NCBI RefSeq assembly: GCF_011040495.1 | Contig: NZ_CP049038.1 | Span: 104,708 to 168,707 of the forward strand | Origin: Pseudohalocynthiibacter aestuariivivens | Lineage (GTDB): Bacteria; Pseudomonadota; Alphaproteobacteria; Rhodobacterales; Rhodobacteraceae | Length of the DNA stretch: 64,000 nucleotides | Direction of reading: 5' to 3' | In this document: positions 1 to 6,802 of the stretch, piece by piece | How positions within the stretch are numbered: position 1 is the stretch's first letter | How the letters are laid out: every line of letters begins with the position of its first letter | Position numbers and translations under genes: made by a program | The notes under the pieces: model-generated | Databases searched by the model: none | What the model saw: the letters and a program-made list of their open reading frames with translations, nothing else | Told to the model about the DNA's origin: nothing

Positions 1-721
1 GATTCTGATCCAGATTTCTATCGGCAAAGCGCGGCTGGGTGTGCCGGAAATCATCATCAGCCAGGTCGCTTAGTGTGGTGACCTTGCCGGTCAGAAAGCC
101 GCGCCCAAGCGGGCTGTAGGGTACAAAAGCCGTACCCAATTCGGCGCACGTGGCCAGCATCTCTGCCTCTGGGTCTCGCGACCACAGCGAATACTCTGTC
201 TGAACCGCCGCAACCGGGTGCACCGCATTTGCCCGACGCAAAGTTTGTGCGGAGATTTCGCTTAACCCGATCCCCCTGATCTTACCTTCTTTGATAAGAT
301 CGGCCATCGCTCCGACCGTGTCCTCGATCGGGGTCACCCCATCAAGGCGATGCGCGTAATAGAGGTCGATCTGATCAATCCCCAGACGTTTCAGCGACGC
401 CTCGACCGCCTGTTTCATGTAGGCCGGGCTGCTGTCGATGTGTCGTACGGCTGGATCGTCGGATCGGATGATTGCGAACTTGGTCGCCAGCGTGACGTTG
501 TCCCGGTTTTGCCGGACGAAATCCGACAACAAGGTTTCATTCGCGCCGATACCGTAGGTATCGGCGGTATCGTAGAACGTGACACCCAATTCAAGCGCAC
601 GGTCGAGCGTTTCATAGGATTGATCGCGGTTGGTCGGGCCGTAGAATTCGGACATGCCCATGCAGCCAAGCCCAATGGCTGATACGGATCCCAGTCCGCC
701 ACCCAGATTACGCGTTTTCAT
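1..721 (-). CDS. Aldo/keto reductase (3' end outside window)
   Basis: NAD(P)H-dependent reductase of carbonyl compounds, cytosolic. The translation opens MKTRNLGGGLGSVSAIGLGC, typical of the AKR13/YakC-like group. It continues with the cofactor and catalytic stretch FYDTADTYG (Asp and Tyr), the catalytic-Lys segment LATKF, and the YYAHR segment holding the catalytic His. About 240 residues are visible and the reading frame runs off the left edge. The ATG at 721 has AGGAG about 8 bases upstream. It is the last visible gene of the minus-strand operon that starts with the NemR-like repressor at 6199, which fits a role in aldehyde or ketone detoxification. The family is clear; the exact substrate is unknown. 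Confidence 0.88.
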   Translation of the reverse strand, partial: MKTRNLGGGLGSVSAIGLGCMGMSEFYGPTNRDQSYETLDRALELGVTFYDTADTYGIGANETLLSDFVRQNRDNVTLATKFAIIRSDDPAVRHIDSSPAYMKQAVEASLKRLGIDQIDLYYAHRLDGVTPIEDTVGAMADLIKEGKIRGIGLSEISAQTLRRANAVHPVAAVQTEYSLWSRDPEAEMLATCAELGTAFVPYSPLGRGFLTGKVTTLSDLADDDFRHTQPRFADRNLDQN

Positions 722-737
722 GTGTTTTCTCCTTGAA

Positions 738-1301
738 TTAGGGTTGTGTGCAACGAGGATCAGCGGCCTGAAAAGCAGCAATCTCTTCGTCGTCGATAGA
801 CAGTGGCTCGCAGCCGTGCTCTTTCTCGCAAACAAAATCGTACTCAAAGCCAGCGGCGTGACAGCTCAGGCACTCACGCCCCTCAAAGTTGACCGCGTGG
901 TCGCCCCGGCTGGTAATCGTCGTGCTCTCCGCCGTCACGTCGAGGGCAAGAAACTCCCAGCCATTGCTGTCCGGGTAGTCTGCGCTCGAGTGTTTGATCA
1001 TCGCTTCAAACGGGACAAGCTGCATCACCGTGCCGACCGGGTATTCGATATCAGGCACGCGGTCGGTAAAAATACGGATGGCTTCCTTGAGCTTTTCTGG
1101 GTCGGAATGGAACAGGAAGGTGTTGCGCACTTTGGGGAAATCATAAATGCAGCCAAACATATCCGAGGTGGCCTCAATCTCAATATTGGCTTGGGCTGAG
1201 ATTTCGGCCTGGATTGGGAGAGCAATGAATGATGCGGCAAGCAAGGCCGCAGCGGTCACCAGTATGGCGTTAAATCGACCACACAGACTTAGTATTTTCA
1301 T
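738..1301 (-). CDS. Cytochrome P460-like periplasmic c-type haem protein
   Basis: A 187-residue protein with a Sec signal peptide (hydrophobic about residues 11-28, cleavage near 32) and one c-type haem motif CLSCH at residues 144-148. The YPVGTV block (88-93), the YPDSNGWEF block (109-117) and the haem motif near the C-terminus match the layout of cytochrome P460 proteins, which oxidise hydroxylamine or bind NO. I cannot identify the lysine that cross-links the haem in true P460s, so enzyme activity is not claimed. Four extra cysteines lie outside the haem motif (C7, C51 and two near 158-164), plus C184. Its start overlaps the GST stop (ATGA). It is unusual as the only exported protein among cytosolic detoxification enzymes. 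Confidence 0.62.
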   Translation of the reverse strand: MKILSLCGRFNAILVTAAALLAASFIALPIQAEISAQANIEIEATSDMFGCIYDFPKVRNTFLFHSDPEKLKEAIRIFTDRVPDIEYPVGTVMQLVPFEAMIKHSSADYPDSNGWEFLALDVTAESTTITSRGDHAVNFEGRECLSCHAAGFEYDFVCEKEHGCEPLSIDDEEIAAFQAADPRCTQP

Positions 1302-2230
1302 GTGTCTTTCCCTTGGATTAGAGTTGTACGAAGCGGATAGCCGTGTCGCGGGAAATGCACGGCAACCGTTCCCACCTGTGGCATGTCCCGATGCAGAATG
1401 ATGCGGGTGTCGTCGATATGGGCCAGCGTACCGTCGATGACTTCCGTGCCAAATTCATCGACCAGAACCTGTACCGGCGCGCCTATCGCGGGATGTGCAG
1501 CTCCCGTTTCTGGAAGGGGGGCGGGGGGCGCCGAAAGCGCGATGTTGATCGCTTCAGCAGGCGCCAATTCGGTTCGTGTGCCGTGACCGAACTCCGCAAT
1601 GCGCGCAATCCATGCCGACAATGCCGGGAACAGCGATAGACCGCTGCCGCTGGCGGCTGTGTCAGCTTTGGCAAAAAACCAAACCACATGATAGAGTGCC
1701 AGATCAGTCAGCGCGGGCGTGTCCCCGGCAAAGAAATCGGCACCGCCCAGCAGGTTCTCAAGCCAACCAAGCCCTGTTGTAATTTGGCCGCGATGATAGC
1801 CGACATCCGCTTTCAGGCCGTCCAGATCAATCTTGTGATCCCAAAACGCCTCGCGGTCATGGATCAGGGCTGGGGGAACGGCATCAGCGCGCAGACCCAT
1901 GCTGTAACGAACCACTTGCCAGAACAAAATGCGGTCCGCCCAATTGTCGAGCAGCGGGGTTGCTGTGCCCGCAGTGTTCGGGGCAAGGGCGCGCGCCGGA
2001 AACCGCTGGTCAAGTTCGGCGGCGATCTGGGCGGAATCACAGTAGATATCCGCCCCGATCTGAAGCACTGGGGCCCGCCTGTAGCCACCCGTCAAGGCCA
2101 GCAGATCAGCCTTTGGCGCAATAGGAGGCACGATGACCGATGACCATGACAGCCCCTTGAAGCCCATCAAAGTTCTGATTTTTTCGGAATAGGGAGAGGC
2201 TTCATAGTGGTGCAGGATCAGGTCGACCAT
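1298..2230 (-). CDS. Glutathione S-transferase family protein with C-terminal extension
   Basis: A 310-residue protein. The N-terminal thioredoxin-like GST domain (about 1-78) has the glutathione-site start LHHYEASPYSEKIR and the DSAQIAAEL segment that binds the gamma-glutamyl part. A helical GST C-terminal domain follows to about residue 225. Typical GSTs are 200-240 residues, so the last 70 residues, rich in beta-strand-like sequence (APVQVLVDEFGTEVIDG), are an added domain of unknown role. The start at 2230 has GGAG 8 bases upstream. It sits between the DJ-1-like and P460-like genes in the NemR-type operon. Conjugation or reduction of electrophiles is inferred from family and context. Confidence 0.85.
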   Translation of the reverse strand: MVDLILHHYEASPYSEKIRTLMGFKGLSWSSVIVPPIAPKADLLALTGGYRRAPVLQIGADIYCDSAQIAAELDQRFPARALAPNTAGTATPLLDNWADRILFWQVVRYSMGLRADAVPPALIHDREAFWDHKIDLDGLKADVGYHRGQITTGLGWLENLLGGADFFAGDTPALTDLALYHVVWFFAKADTAASGSGLSLFPALSAWIARIAEFGHGTRTELAPAEAINIALSAPPAPLPETGAAHPAIGAPVQVLVDEFGTEVIDGTLAHIDDTRIILHRDMPQVGTVAVHFPRHGYPLRTTLIQGKDT

Positions 2231-2240
2231 CGTTTTTCTC

Positions 2241-2918
2241 CTACTTCAGCAGCCCGAGGATATCTTGCGCGGCGGCGGCGGATGAGGCGGGGTTCTGGCC
2301 GGTGACCAGTTTTCCGTCACGCAGCACGAAACTGGCCCAATCCGTCCCTTTTTCATACTGGCCACCATTGGCCTTCAGCATGTCTTCCACCAAGAACGGC
2401 ACAACATCGGTAAGGCCGACGGCCTCTTCTTCGGTGTTGGTAAAACCCGTCACCCGGCGACCAGACACCAGCGGTTTGCCGTCCGCACCTTGGGTGTGGC
2501 GGAACACGGCTGGGGCGTGGCAAACTGCGCCGACAGGCAAATCGGCGGCGGCGAAGGCCTCGATCAGGCGTTTGCTGTCCGCGCTTTCGGCCAGATCCCA
2601 CAAAGGGCCGTGGCCGCCCGGATAGAAGATGGCGTCGAACCCGTCTTCGGTTACATCCGAAAGCTTCAGCGTCGTCGCAAGATGCTTTTGCGTCTCTGGA
2701 TCGTCTTTGAACCGACGGGTGTCGTCGGTCTGTGCGTCAGCGCTGTCGCTGGACGGATCAATCGGCGGCTGTCCCCCTTTGGGCGAGGCCAGTATAATGT
2801 TTGCTCCGGCGTCCTTGAAGACGTAATAGGGGGCCGCAAACTCCTCCAGCCAGAAGCCGGTTTTCTTGGCTGTGTCCCCGAGTGTGTCGTGGGATGTCAG
2901 TACCATCAGAATTTTCAT
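2241..2918 (-). CDS. DJ-1/PfpI superfamily protein (Hsp31-like)
   Basis: A 225-residue class I glutamine-amidotransferase-fold protein. The nucleophile elbow GAVCHAPAVF places the reactive cysteine at C133 followed by H134. An acidic partner is available at E25/E26 (FWLEEFAAPYY), as in Hsp31/glyoxalase III-type members. Family members act as glutathione-independent glyoxalases, deglycase-like enzymes or holdases against methylglyoxal and related stress. AGGAAAA lies just upstream of the ATG. Gaps of about 10 bases to both neighbours support one operon. Placement beside YqhD-like and CurA-like reductases favours aldehyde defence. The exact activity is inferred. Confidence 0.85.
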   Translation of the reverse strand: MKILMVLTSHDTLGDTAKKTGFWLEEFAAPYYVFKDAGANIILASPKGGQPPIDPSSDSADAQTDDTRRFKDDPETQKHLATTLKLSDVTEDGFDAIFYPGGHGPLWDLAESADSKRLIEAFAAADLPVGAVCHAPAVFRHTQGADGKPLVSGRRVTGFTNTEEEAVGLTDVVPFLVEDMLKANGGQYEKGTDWASFVLRDGKLVTGQNPASSAAAAQDILGLLK

Positions 2919-2927
2919 GTTATTTTC

Positions 2928-3965
2928 CTATTTTTTCTCGCCGACGCGGATCACGCGCTTGCCAAAGTTTTCGCCATTCAGCAGGCCAATGAAGGCTTCG
3001 GGCGCATTTTCCAAACCGTCGATGATCTCTTCGCGGTATTTGATTTGGCCACTGTCGATCCACGATCCCATATCTTTGGCAAAATCCGGGTAGAGGTGGC
3101 CGAAGTCGTCAAAGATGATGAAGCCCTGCACCTTGATCTTTTTGCGCAGAATCTGACCCATAAGCCAGTTCATCCGGTCCGGCCCTTCGGGCAAGTCAGT
3201 CGCATTATACTGAGAGATCAATCCGCAGACCGGCACCCTTGCGTTCGGATTCAACAGTGGGATGACCCCGTCGAGGACTTTGCCGCCGACATTTTCGAAA
3301 TAGACATCGATGCCATCGGGACTGGCCTTTGCAAGCTGTTCGGCAAAGTCATCTGCCTTGTGATCGATACAGGCATCAAAACCCAACTCATTGACCGCAT
3401 AGGCGCATTTCTCTGGCCCGCCCGCGATGCCGACCACGCGGCAGCCAAGGATCTTGCCGATCTGGCCCACAGTGGCCCCGACAGGGCCGGTTGCGGCCGC
3501 CACGGCGATGGTTTCGCCCGGCTTTGGCGCGCCAATTTGCGTCAGACCCGCCCAAGCGGTAAATCCGGGCATACCCATGATACCGAGCGCCCAAGACGGG
3601 TGTGCAGGCGAGGTGCCCAGATTGGTGATCCGCGTGCCATCCGACAGCGCGTAATCCTGCCAGCCATTGAAGCTGAGCACCCAGTCGCCCGGCGCAAAGC
3701 CATCAACCTTTGAGGTGACGACCTGAGCCACTGTGCCGCCCTCCATCACGCCATCAATTTCCACCGGCGCGGCGTAAGATGGCGCATCGCTCATGCGCCC
3801 CCGCATATAAGGGTCCAGCGACAGATATTCGGTGCGCAGAAGCATCTGCCCAGCACCAGGGGAGGGGACGTCCCCTTCGACCAAGCGAAGCGTGTCCTTG
3901 GTCGGTTCGCCTTTGGGGCGTTCCGCCAGCACAAGCTGGCGGTTTACTGTTTCGGTCTGTGTCAT
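2928..3965 (-). CDS. NADP-dependent MDR oxidoreductase (CurA/YncB-like alkenal reductase)
   Basis: A zinc-independent medium-chain dehydrogenase of about 345 residues that reduces the C=C bond of alkenals, alkenones or curcumin-like substrates with NADPH. Signs are the N-terminal RQLVLAERPKGEPTKD segment, SLDPYMRGRM, and the Rossmann segment AVAAATGPVGATVGQIGKIL. No zinc-ligand cysteines are seen. The leader reads GGAG directly followed by ATGATGACCATG. The ATGs at 3974 and 3971 are too close to the Shine-Dalgarno site, so I place the start at 3965. It follows the YqhD-like gene closely. The family call is strong; the substrate is inferred from family and operon. Confidence 0.86.
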   Translation of the reverse strand: MTQTETVNRQLVLAERPKGEPTKDTLRLVEGDVPSPGAGQMLLRTEYLSLDPYMRGRMSDAPSYAAPVEIDGVMEGGTVAQVVTSKVDGFAPGDWVLSFNGWQDYALSDGTRITNLGTSPAHPSWALGIMGMPGFTAWAGLTQIGAPKPGETIAVAAATGPVGATVGQIGKILGCRVVGIAGGPEKCAYAVNELGFDACIDHKADDFAEQLAKASPDGIDVYFENVGGKVLDGVIPLLNPNARVPVCGLISQYNATDLPEGPDRMNWLMGQILRKKIKVQGFIIFDDFGHLYPDFAKDMGSWIDSGQIKYREEIIDGLENAPEAFIGLLNGENFGKRVIRVGEKK

Positions 3966-3977
3966 GGTCATCATCTC

Positions 3978-5135
3978 CTAGAAGGCTGTTTCAAGAATGC
4001 GGCGGGCATCCTCGGGGGTGATGGCATTTTGTTCGCCAAGGGCGGTCATGCCGTGATCCTTCAAGGCGGCGACGATGCGATCAATTTCAGGTGCAGCAAT
4101 TGCGTAATCGCCGAGTCGGGTTTTGATGCCCATCTGTTCAAAGAACCCGCGTGTTGCCTCGATCACGGCATCAATCCGCGCATCATCAGATCCCTCGCGG
4201 ATGTCCCAAACATTGGCAGCATATTGCAGCAGTTTCTCGCGTTTGGGGCCACGTTGGTCGTTCATCAGTGACGGCAACACGACAGCCAGTGTGCGGGCGT
4301 GGTCGGTGTCATTGAGCGCGGTAATCTCATGTCCGATCATATGGCTTGCCCAGTCCTGCGGGACACCTGCGCCGATCAGGCCATTCAGGGCCAGCGTTGC
4401 CGTCCACATCAGGTTGGCGCGAACGTCATAGTCCTCCGGCGTTTCAAGGGCTTTGGGCCCAAGCTCGATCAGGGTGCGTAGCAGGGTTTCGGCAAAACCG
4501 TCCTGAACGCGCGCGGCGGATGGATAGGTCAGATATTGTTCGATGATGTGAACAAACGCGTCGGCCACGCCGTTCGCGATTTGACGGGGCGGCAGCGTGT
4601 AAGTGACCTCGGGGTCCAGCACCGAGAAAACCGGGTAGCAATGTGGGCTACCAAACGGAAGCTTAGCGCCCTTCTCGGGATTGGTGATCACAGCGCCAGA
4701 GTTCATCTCCGAACCGGTGGCGGGCAAGGTCAACACGGTGCCAAAGGGCAGCGCTTGCGTGATGACCGACCCGCGAGATGTCAGGATGTCCCAGGCGTCG
4801 CCATCATATTTGGCCGCCGCCGCGATAAATTTGGTGGCGTCAATAACGGAACCACCGCCGACAGCCAACAGGAAGGTGATCCCTTCTTGGCCAATCACCT
4901 CGACAGCTTTCAGCGCAGTGGCGAAGCGCGGATTGGGCTCAATGCCGCCAAATTCGACCAAGGTCCGGCCCGCAAGTGCCGCACGCACCTGACCAAGGAC
5001 GCCTGTTTTCTCCGCGCTGCCTCCACCATAGAGGATCAGCACCTTTGCGTCAGCCGGAACCTGATCCTTTAGGTCCGCGATACGGCCCTTGCCAAACAGG
5101 ATATGTGTCGGATTTCGAAAGTCAAAATTATTCAT
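3978..5135 (-). CDS. Iron-containing alcohol dehydrogenase, YqhD-like aldehyde reductase
   Basis: A 385-residue group III alcohol dehydrogenase that probably reduces short aldehydes with NADPH. The cofactor loop is GGGSVIDATKF. Metal ligands are visible as DAFVH (Asp and His), GHEITAL and DHARTLAVVLP. The open frame extends upstream to 5243, but that part overlaps the preceding gene and lacks family similarity. The ATG at 5135 starts the conserved MNNFDFRNPTHILFGKG. The gap to the upstream ohr gene is only 4 bases. In E. coli, YqhD protects against lipid-peroxidation aldehydes and glyoxals, which fits the rest of this operon. Confidence 0.9.
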   Translation of the reverse strand: MNNFDFRNPTHILFGKGRIADLKDQVPADAKVLILYGGGSAEKTGVLGQVRAALAGRTLVEFGGIEPNPRFATALKAVEVIGQEGITFLLAVGGGSVIDATKFIAAAAKYDGDAWDILTSRGSVITQALPFGTVLTLPATGSEMNSGAVITNPEKGAKLPFGSPHCYPVFSVLDPEVTYTLPPRQIANGVADAFVHIIEQYLTYPSAARVQDGFAETLLRTLIELGPKALETPEDYDVRANLMWTATLALNGLIGAGVPQDWASHMIGHEITALNDTDHARTLAVVLPSLMNDQRGPKREKLLQYAANVWDIREGSDDARIDAVIEATRGFFEQMGIKTRLGDYAIAAPEIDRIVAALKDHGMTALGEQNAITPEDARRILETAF

Positions 5136-5139
5136 GGGT

Positions 5140-5556
5140 TCAGTTTCCTTCAGTTTCAATGTGCAGGCGCACGTCAACGTTTCCGCGTGTGGCGTTGGAG
5201 TATGGGCAGACCTGGTGCGTCGCTTCGACAAGTCTTTCAGCATCCTCGCGGGTCATGCCCGGCAGATGTGCGGTAATGTCGAGATCAAGTCCGTATCCGC
5301 CCTCGGCGCGTTGGCCGATGCCCACCTCAACCGACGTTAATGCCGCTTTGGCATCAAGCTTGAGTTGTTTTGCGGTCATTTCCATCGCGCTATCAAAACA
5401 GGCCGCATAGCCAAGCGCGAACAACTGCTCGGGGTTCACCCCCGCCTCGCCACTGTCCGGGCGAACCATCTGGACTGAAAAGCTGCCATCGTTGAGGGCG
5501 GCGGTTCCCGAGCGGCCCCCTGTTGCCGTTGCGGTGGTTTTGTAGAAGATTTTCAT
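5140..5556 (-). CDS. ohr: Organic hydroperoxide resistance protein (Ohr/OsmC family)
   Basis: A 138-residue thiol peroxidase that reduces organic hydroperoxides using two cysteines. C53 in GYAACFDSAM is the peroxidatic position and C117 in HQVCPYSNATRGN the resolving one. Both motifs are typical of Ohr rather than OsmC. The length matches the family. The upstream extension of the frame to 5643 runs into tetR and is rejected; the ATG at 5556 begins the conserved MKIFYKTTATATGGR. The operator at 5574-5588 lies just upstream, between it and the repressor gene. Many ohr genes are controlled by the MarR-type OhrR, so control by a NemR-like repressor is less usual. Confidence 0.93.
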   Translation of the reverse strand: MKIFYKTTATATGGRSGTAALNDGSFSVQMVRPDSGEAGVNPEQLFALGYAACFDSAMEMTAKQLKLDAKAALTSVEVGIGQRAEGGYGLDLDITAHLPGMTREDAERLVEATHQVCPYSNATRGNVDVRLHIETEGN

Positions 5557-5573
5557 GAGCTTCCTTTCGCGAA

Positions 5574-5588
5574 TAGACTGGTCGTCTA
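5574..5588. promoter_or_regulatory. Putative NemR-type operator upstream of ohr
   Basis: TAGACTGGTCGTCTA: 5-base inverted arms TAGAC/GTCTA around a 5-base centre. It differs by one base from the site at 6220-6234 in front of the repressor gene. It lies 17 bases upstream of the ohr start, where repressor binding would block transcription of the detoxification genes separately from tetR. Confidence 0.75.
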
Positions 5589-5611
5589 TAGATGTGTCAA
5601 AATTTTTGGGG

Positions 5612-6199
5612 TTATGTTCCTGGAACCAGCACCTTTGTGGCATTCATAGCGGAATTGAGCGGGGCTTCACTGTGCGAGAGGCTCGCGACGAGGCTGGCTC
5701 CAAGCCACATGTGGTAGATCATTTCTGCCGTGGAGCGGGGGTCTTCAAGCGCGGCGATCGTGCCATCGTCCGTTCCCTGTTCAAGGGTCTCCGTCAGGCG
5801 CGCGACGATTTCGGACACACTTTTCTGCAAGATATTGCTCATGTTCTCCGAGAGGTCAGCAACCTCTGCGGACAGTTTGACGACCAAGCACCGGTCTTCG
5901 AGGTTGGGGCTGATCTGTTTTTTCCGCCACTCTTCGAAATAGGTCAGAAACCGAGACCGTGCATCCATGTCCGGATGCGCAAGCGACGCGTTCAGGCGTG
6001 TGCCATACTCCGTCATAAAATCGTTCAACAGCGCACAGCCATAAGCTTCCTTGGAGGCGAAATAGTGATAGAACGACCCTTTCGGAACACCGGCCTCTTT
6101 CAACAGCGCACTCAGGCCGACACCTGTGTAGCCCTGCTTGGCTGTCAGGCGTCGTCCTGTGGTCAGTATCTGTGAGCGTGTGTCGTTTTTCTGTTCCAT
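5612..6199 (-). CDS. TetR-family repressor, NemR-like electrophile sensor
   Basis: A 195-residue repressor with an N-terminal TetR helix-turn-helix (LSALLKEAGVPKGSFYHYFASKEAYG, about residues 29-54). Its ligand domain contains CLVVKLSAEVADLSE, nearly the same as the E. coli NemR segment around its redox-sensing Cys106 as I recall that protein; the matching cysteine here is C104. NemR Lys175, which bonds with Cys106 under bleach stress, appears to be replaced by S173 in WLGASLVAS. The protein is therefore NemR-like but may sense differently. It heads the operon and has operators on both sides, so autorepression and control of the downstream genes are likely. Confidence 0.88.
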   Translation of the reverse strand: MEQKNDTRSQILTTGRRLTAKQGYTGVGLSALLKEAGVPKGSFYHYFASKEAYGCALLNDFMTEYGTRLNASLAHPDMDARSRFLTYFEEWRKKQISPNLEDRCLVVKLSAEVADLSENMSNILQKSVSEIVARLTETLEQGTDDGTIAALEDPRSTAEMIYHMWLGASLVASLSHSEAPLNSAMNATKVLVPGT

Positions 6200-6219
6200 G
6201 ACCCCCGATATAGCCTCAT

Positions 6220-6234
6220 TAGACCGGTCGTCTA
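6220..6234. promoter_or_regulatory. Putative NemR-type operator upstream of the repressor gene
   Basis: TAGACCGGTCGTCTA, with arms TAGAC and GTCTA, 20 bases upstream of the tetR start. It pairs with the almost identical site at 5574-5588. Two copies of one palindrome around one TetR gene is strong internal evidence that this is its binding site. Confidence 0.78.
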
Positions 6235-6385
6235 GGGGTGGTGTGGCTTTTTCTAATCACAGGGCCGTGAGCGGCGCTTAGAAACGGTACGGGAAAGGCG
6301 CTAGCCAGCATGCACACCAGTTAGCAGCTTTAACATCCAGCACAGAAAAACAAGCAATGCATACGCAAATCGATGCGGCACGCCC

Positions 6386-6715
6386 TTAGTTTGCGTTCAG
6401 CACTGCTTCCAGCAAACCAGGAAAGCGACGGTCAAGCGCATCTCTTCGCAGTGAAAGCAGGCGACCTCGCCCCTTGGGGATATTCCGGATCACACCTGCT
6501 TCGCGCAACACTTTGAACAGGTGCGACTTGGTGGATTTCGCCACTTCCGGGTCCATTAAATTGCAGTTTGCCATTTCGACCGGGCCGTCGCGGAGCTGAC
6601 GCACGATGTCCAACCGGCCCGGATCGCTGAGTGCGAACAAGACCTGCGTCAGTTGCAGCTCCTGTTCCTGCGGGTGCGCAAGATCGGGGCTGGCAGTGTC
6701 GGGTAAGATACTCAT
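6386..6715 (-). CDS. ArsR-family transcriptional regulator
   Basis: A winged-helix repressor of about 109 residues from the ATG at 6715. The upstream extension to 6796 crosses the operators and is rejected. The ArsR-type core LFALSDPGRLDIVRQLRDGPVEM is followed by the recognition helix region VAKSTKSHLFKVLREAGVIRN and the wing KGRGRLLSLRRDAL. One cysteine (in MANCNLM) lies near the ArsR alpha-3 position, but there is no CxC metal pair, so metal sensing is doubtful. It is divergent from the MFS gene at 6803. Two copies of one palindrome in the gap suggest autorepression and control of the transporter. Confidence 0.85.
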   Translation of the reverse strand: MSILPDTASPDLAHPQEQELQLTQVLFALSDPGRLDIVRQLRDGPVEMANCNLMDPEVAKSTKSHLFKVLREAGVIRNIPKGRGRLLSLRRDALDRRFPGLLEAVLNAN

Positions 6716-6779
6716 GGTTCGAATATACTTGAACCTTCCGTAGAAAGAAACTAGAGAAAGGTTCGACAAACTTCGAACC
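6716..6779. promoter_or_regulatory. Two palindromic operators in the arsR/MFS divergent gap
   Basis: GGTTCGA-N6-TTGAACC at 6716-6735 and GGTTCGA-N6-TCGAACC at 6760-6779, with centres 44 bases apart (about four helical turns). The first abuts the arsR start codon and the second lies 23 bases before the MFS start. Same-face binding of two regulator dimers would silence both genes. Confidence 0.78.
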
Positions 6780-6802
6780 CTTATGAAGGACTGCATTCCA
6801 AA

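Noticed and set aside
415-702. Minus-strand open frame of 95 codons
   Set aside because: It lies in another frame of the aldo/keto reductase gene, whose protein has clear family motifs.
3978-5243. Longer start for the YqhD-like gene at 5243
   Set aside because: The extra 36 residues overlap the ohr gene and show no family similarity; the ATG at 5135 begins the conserved sequence.
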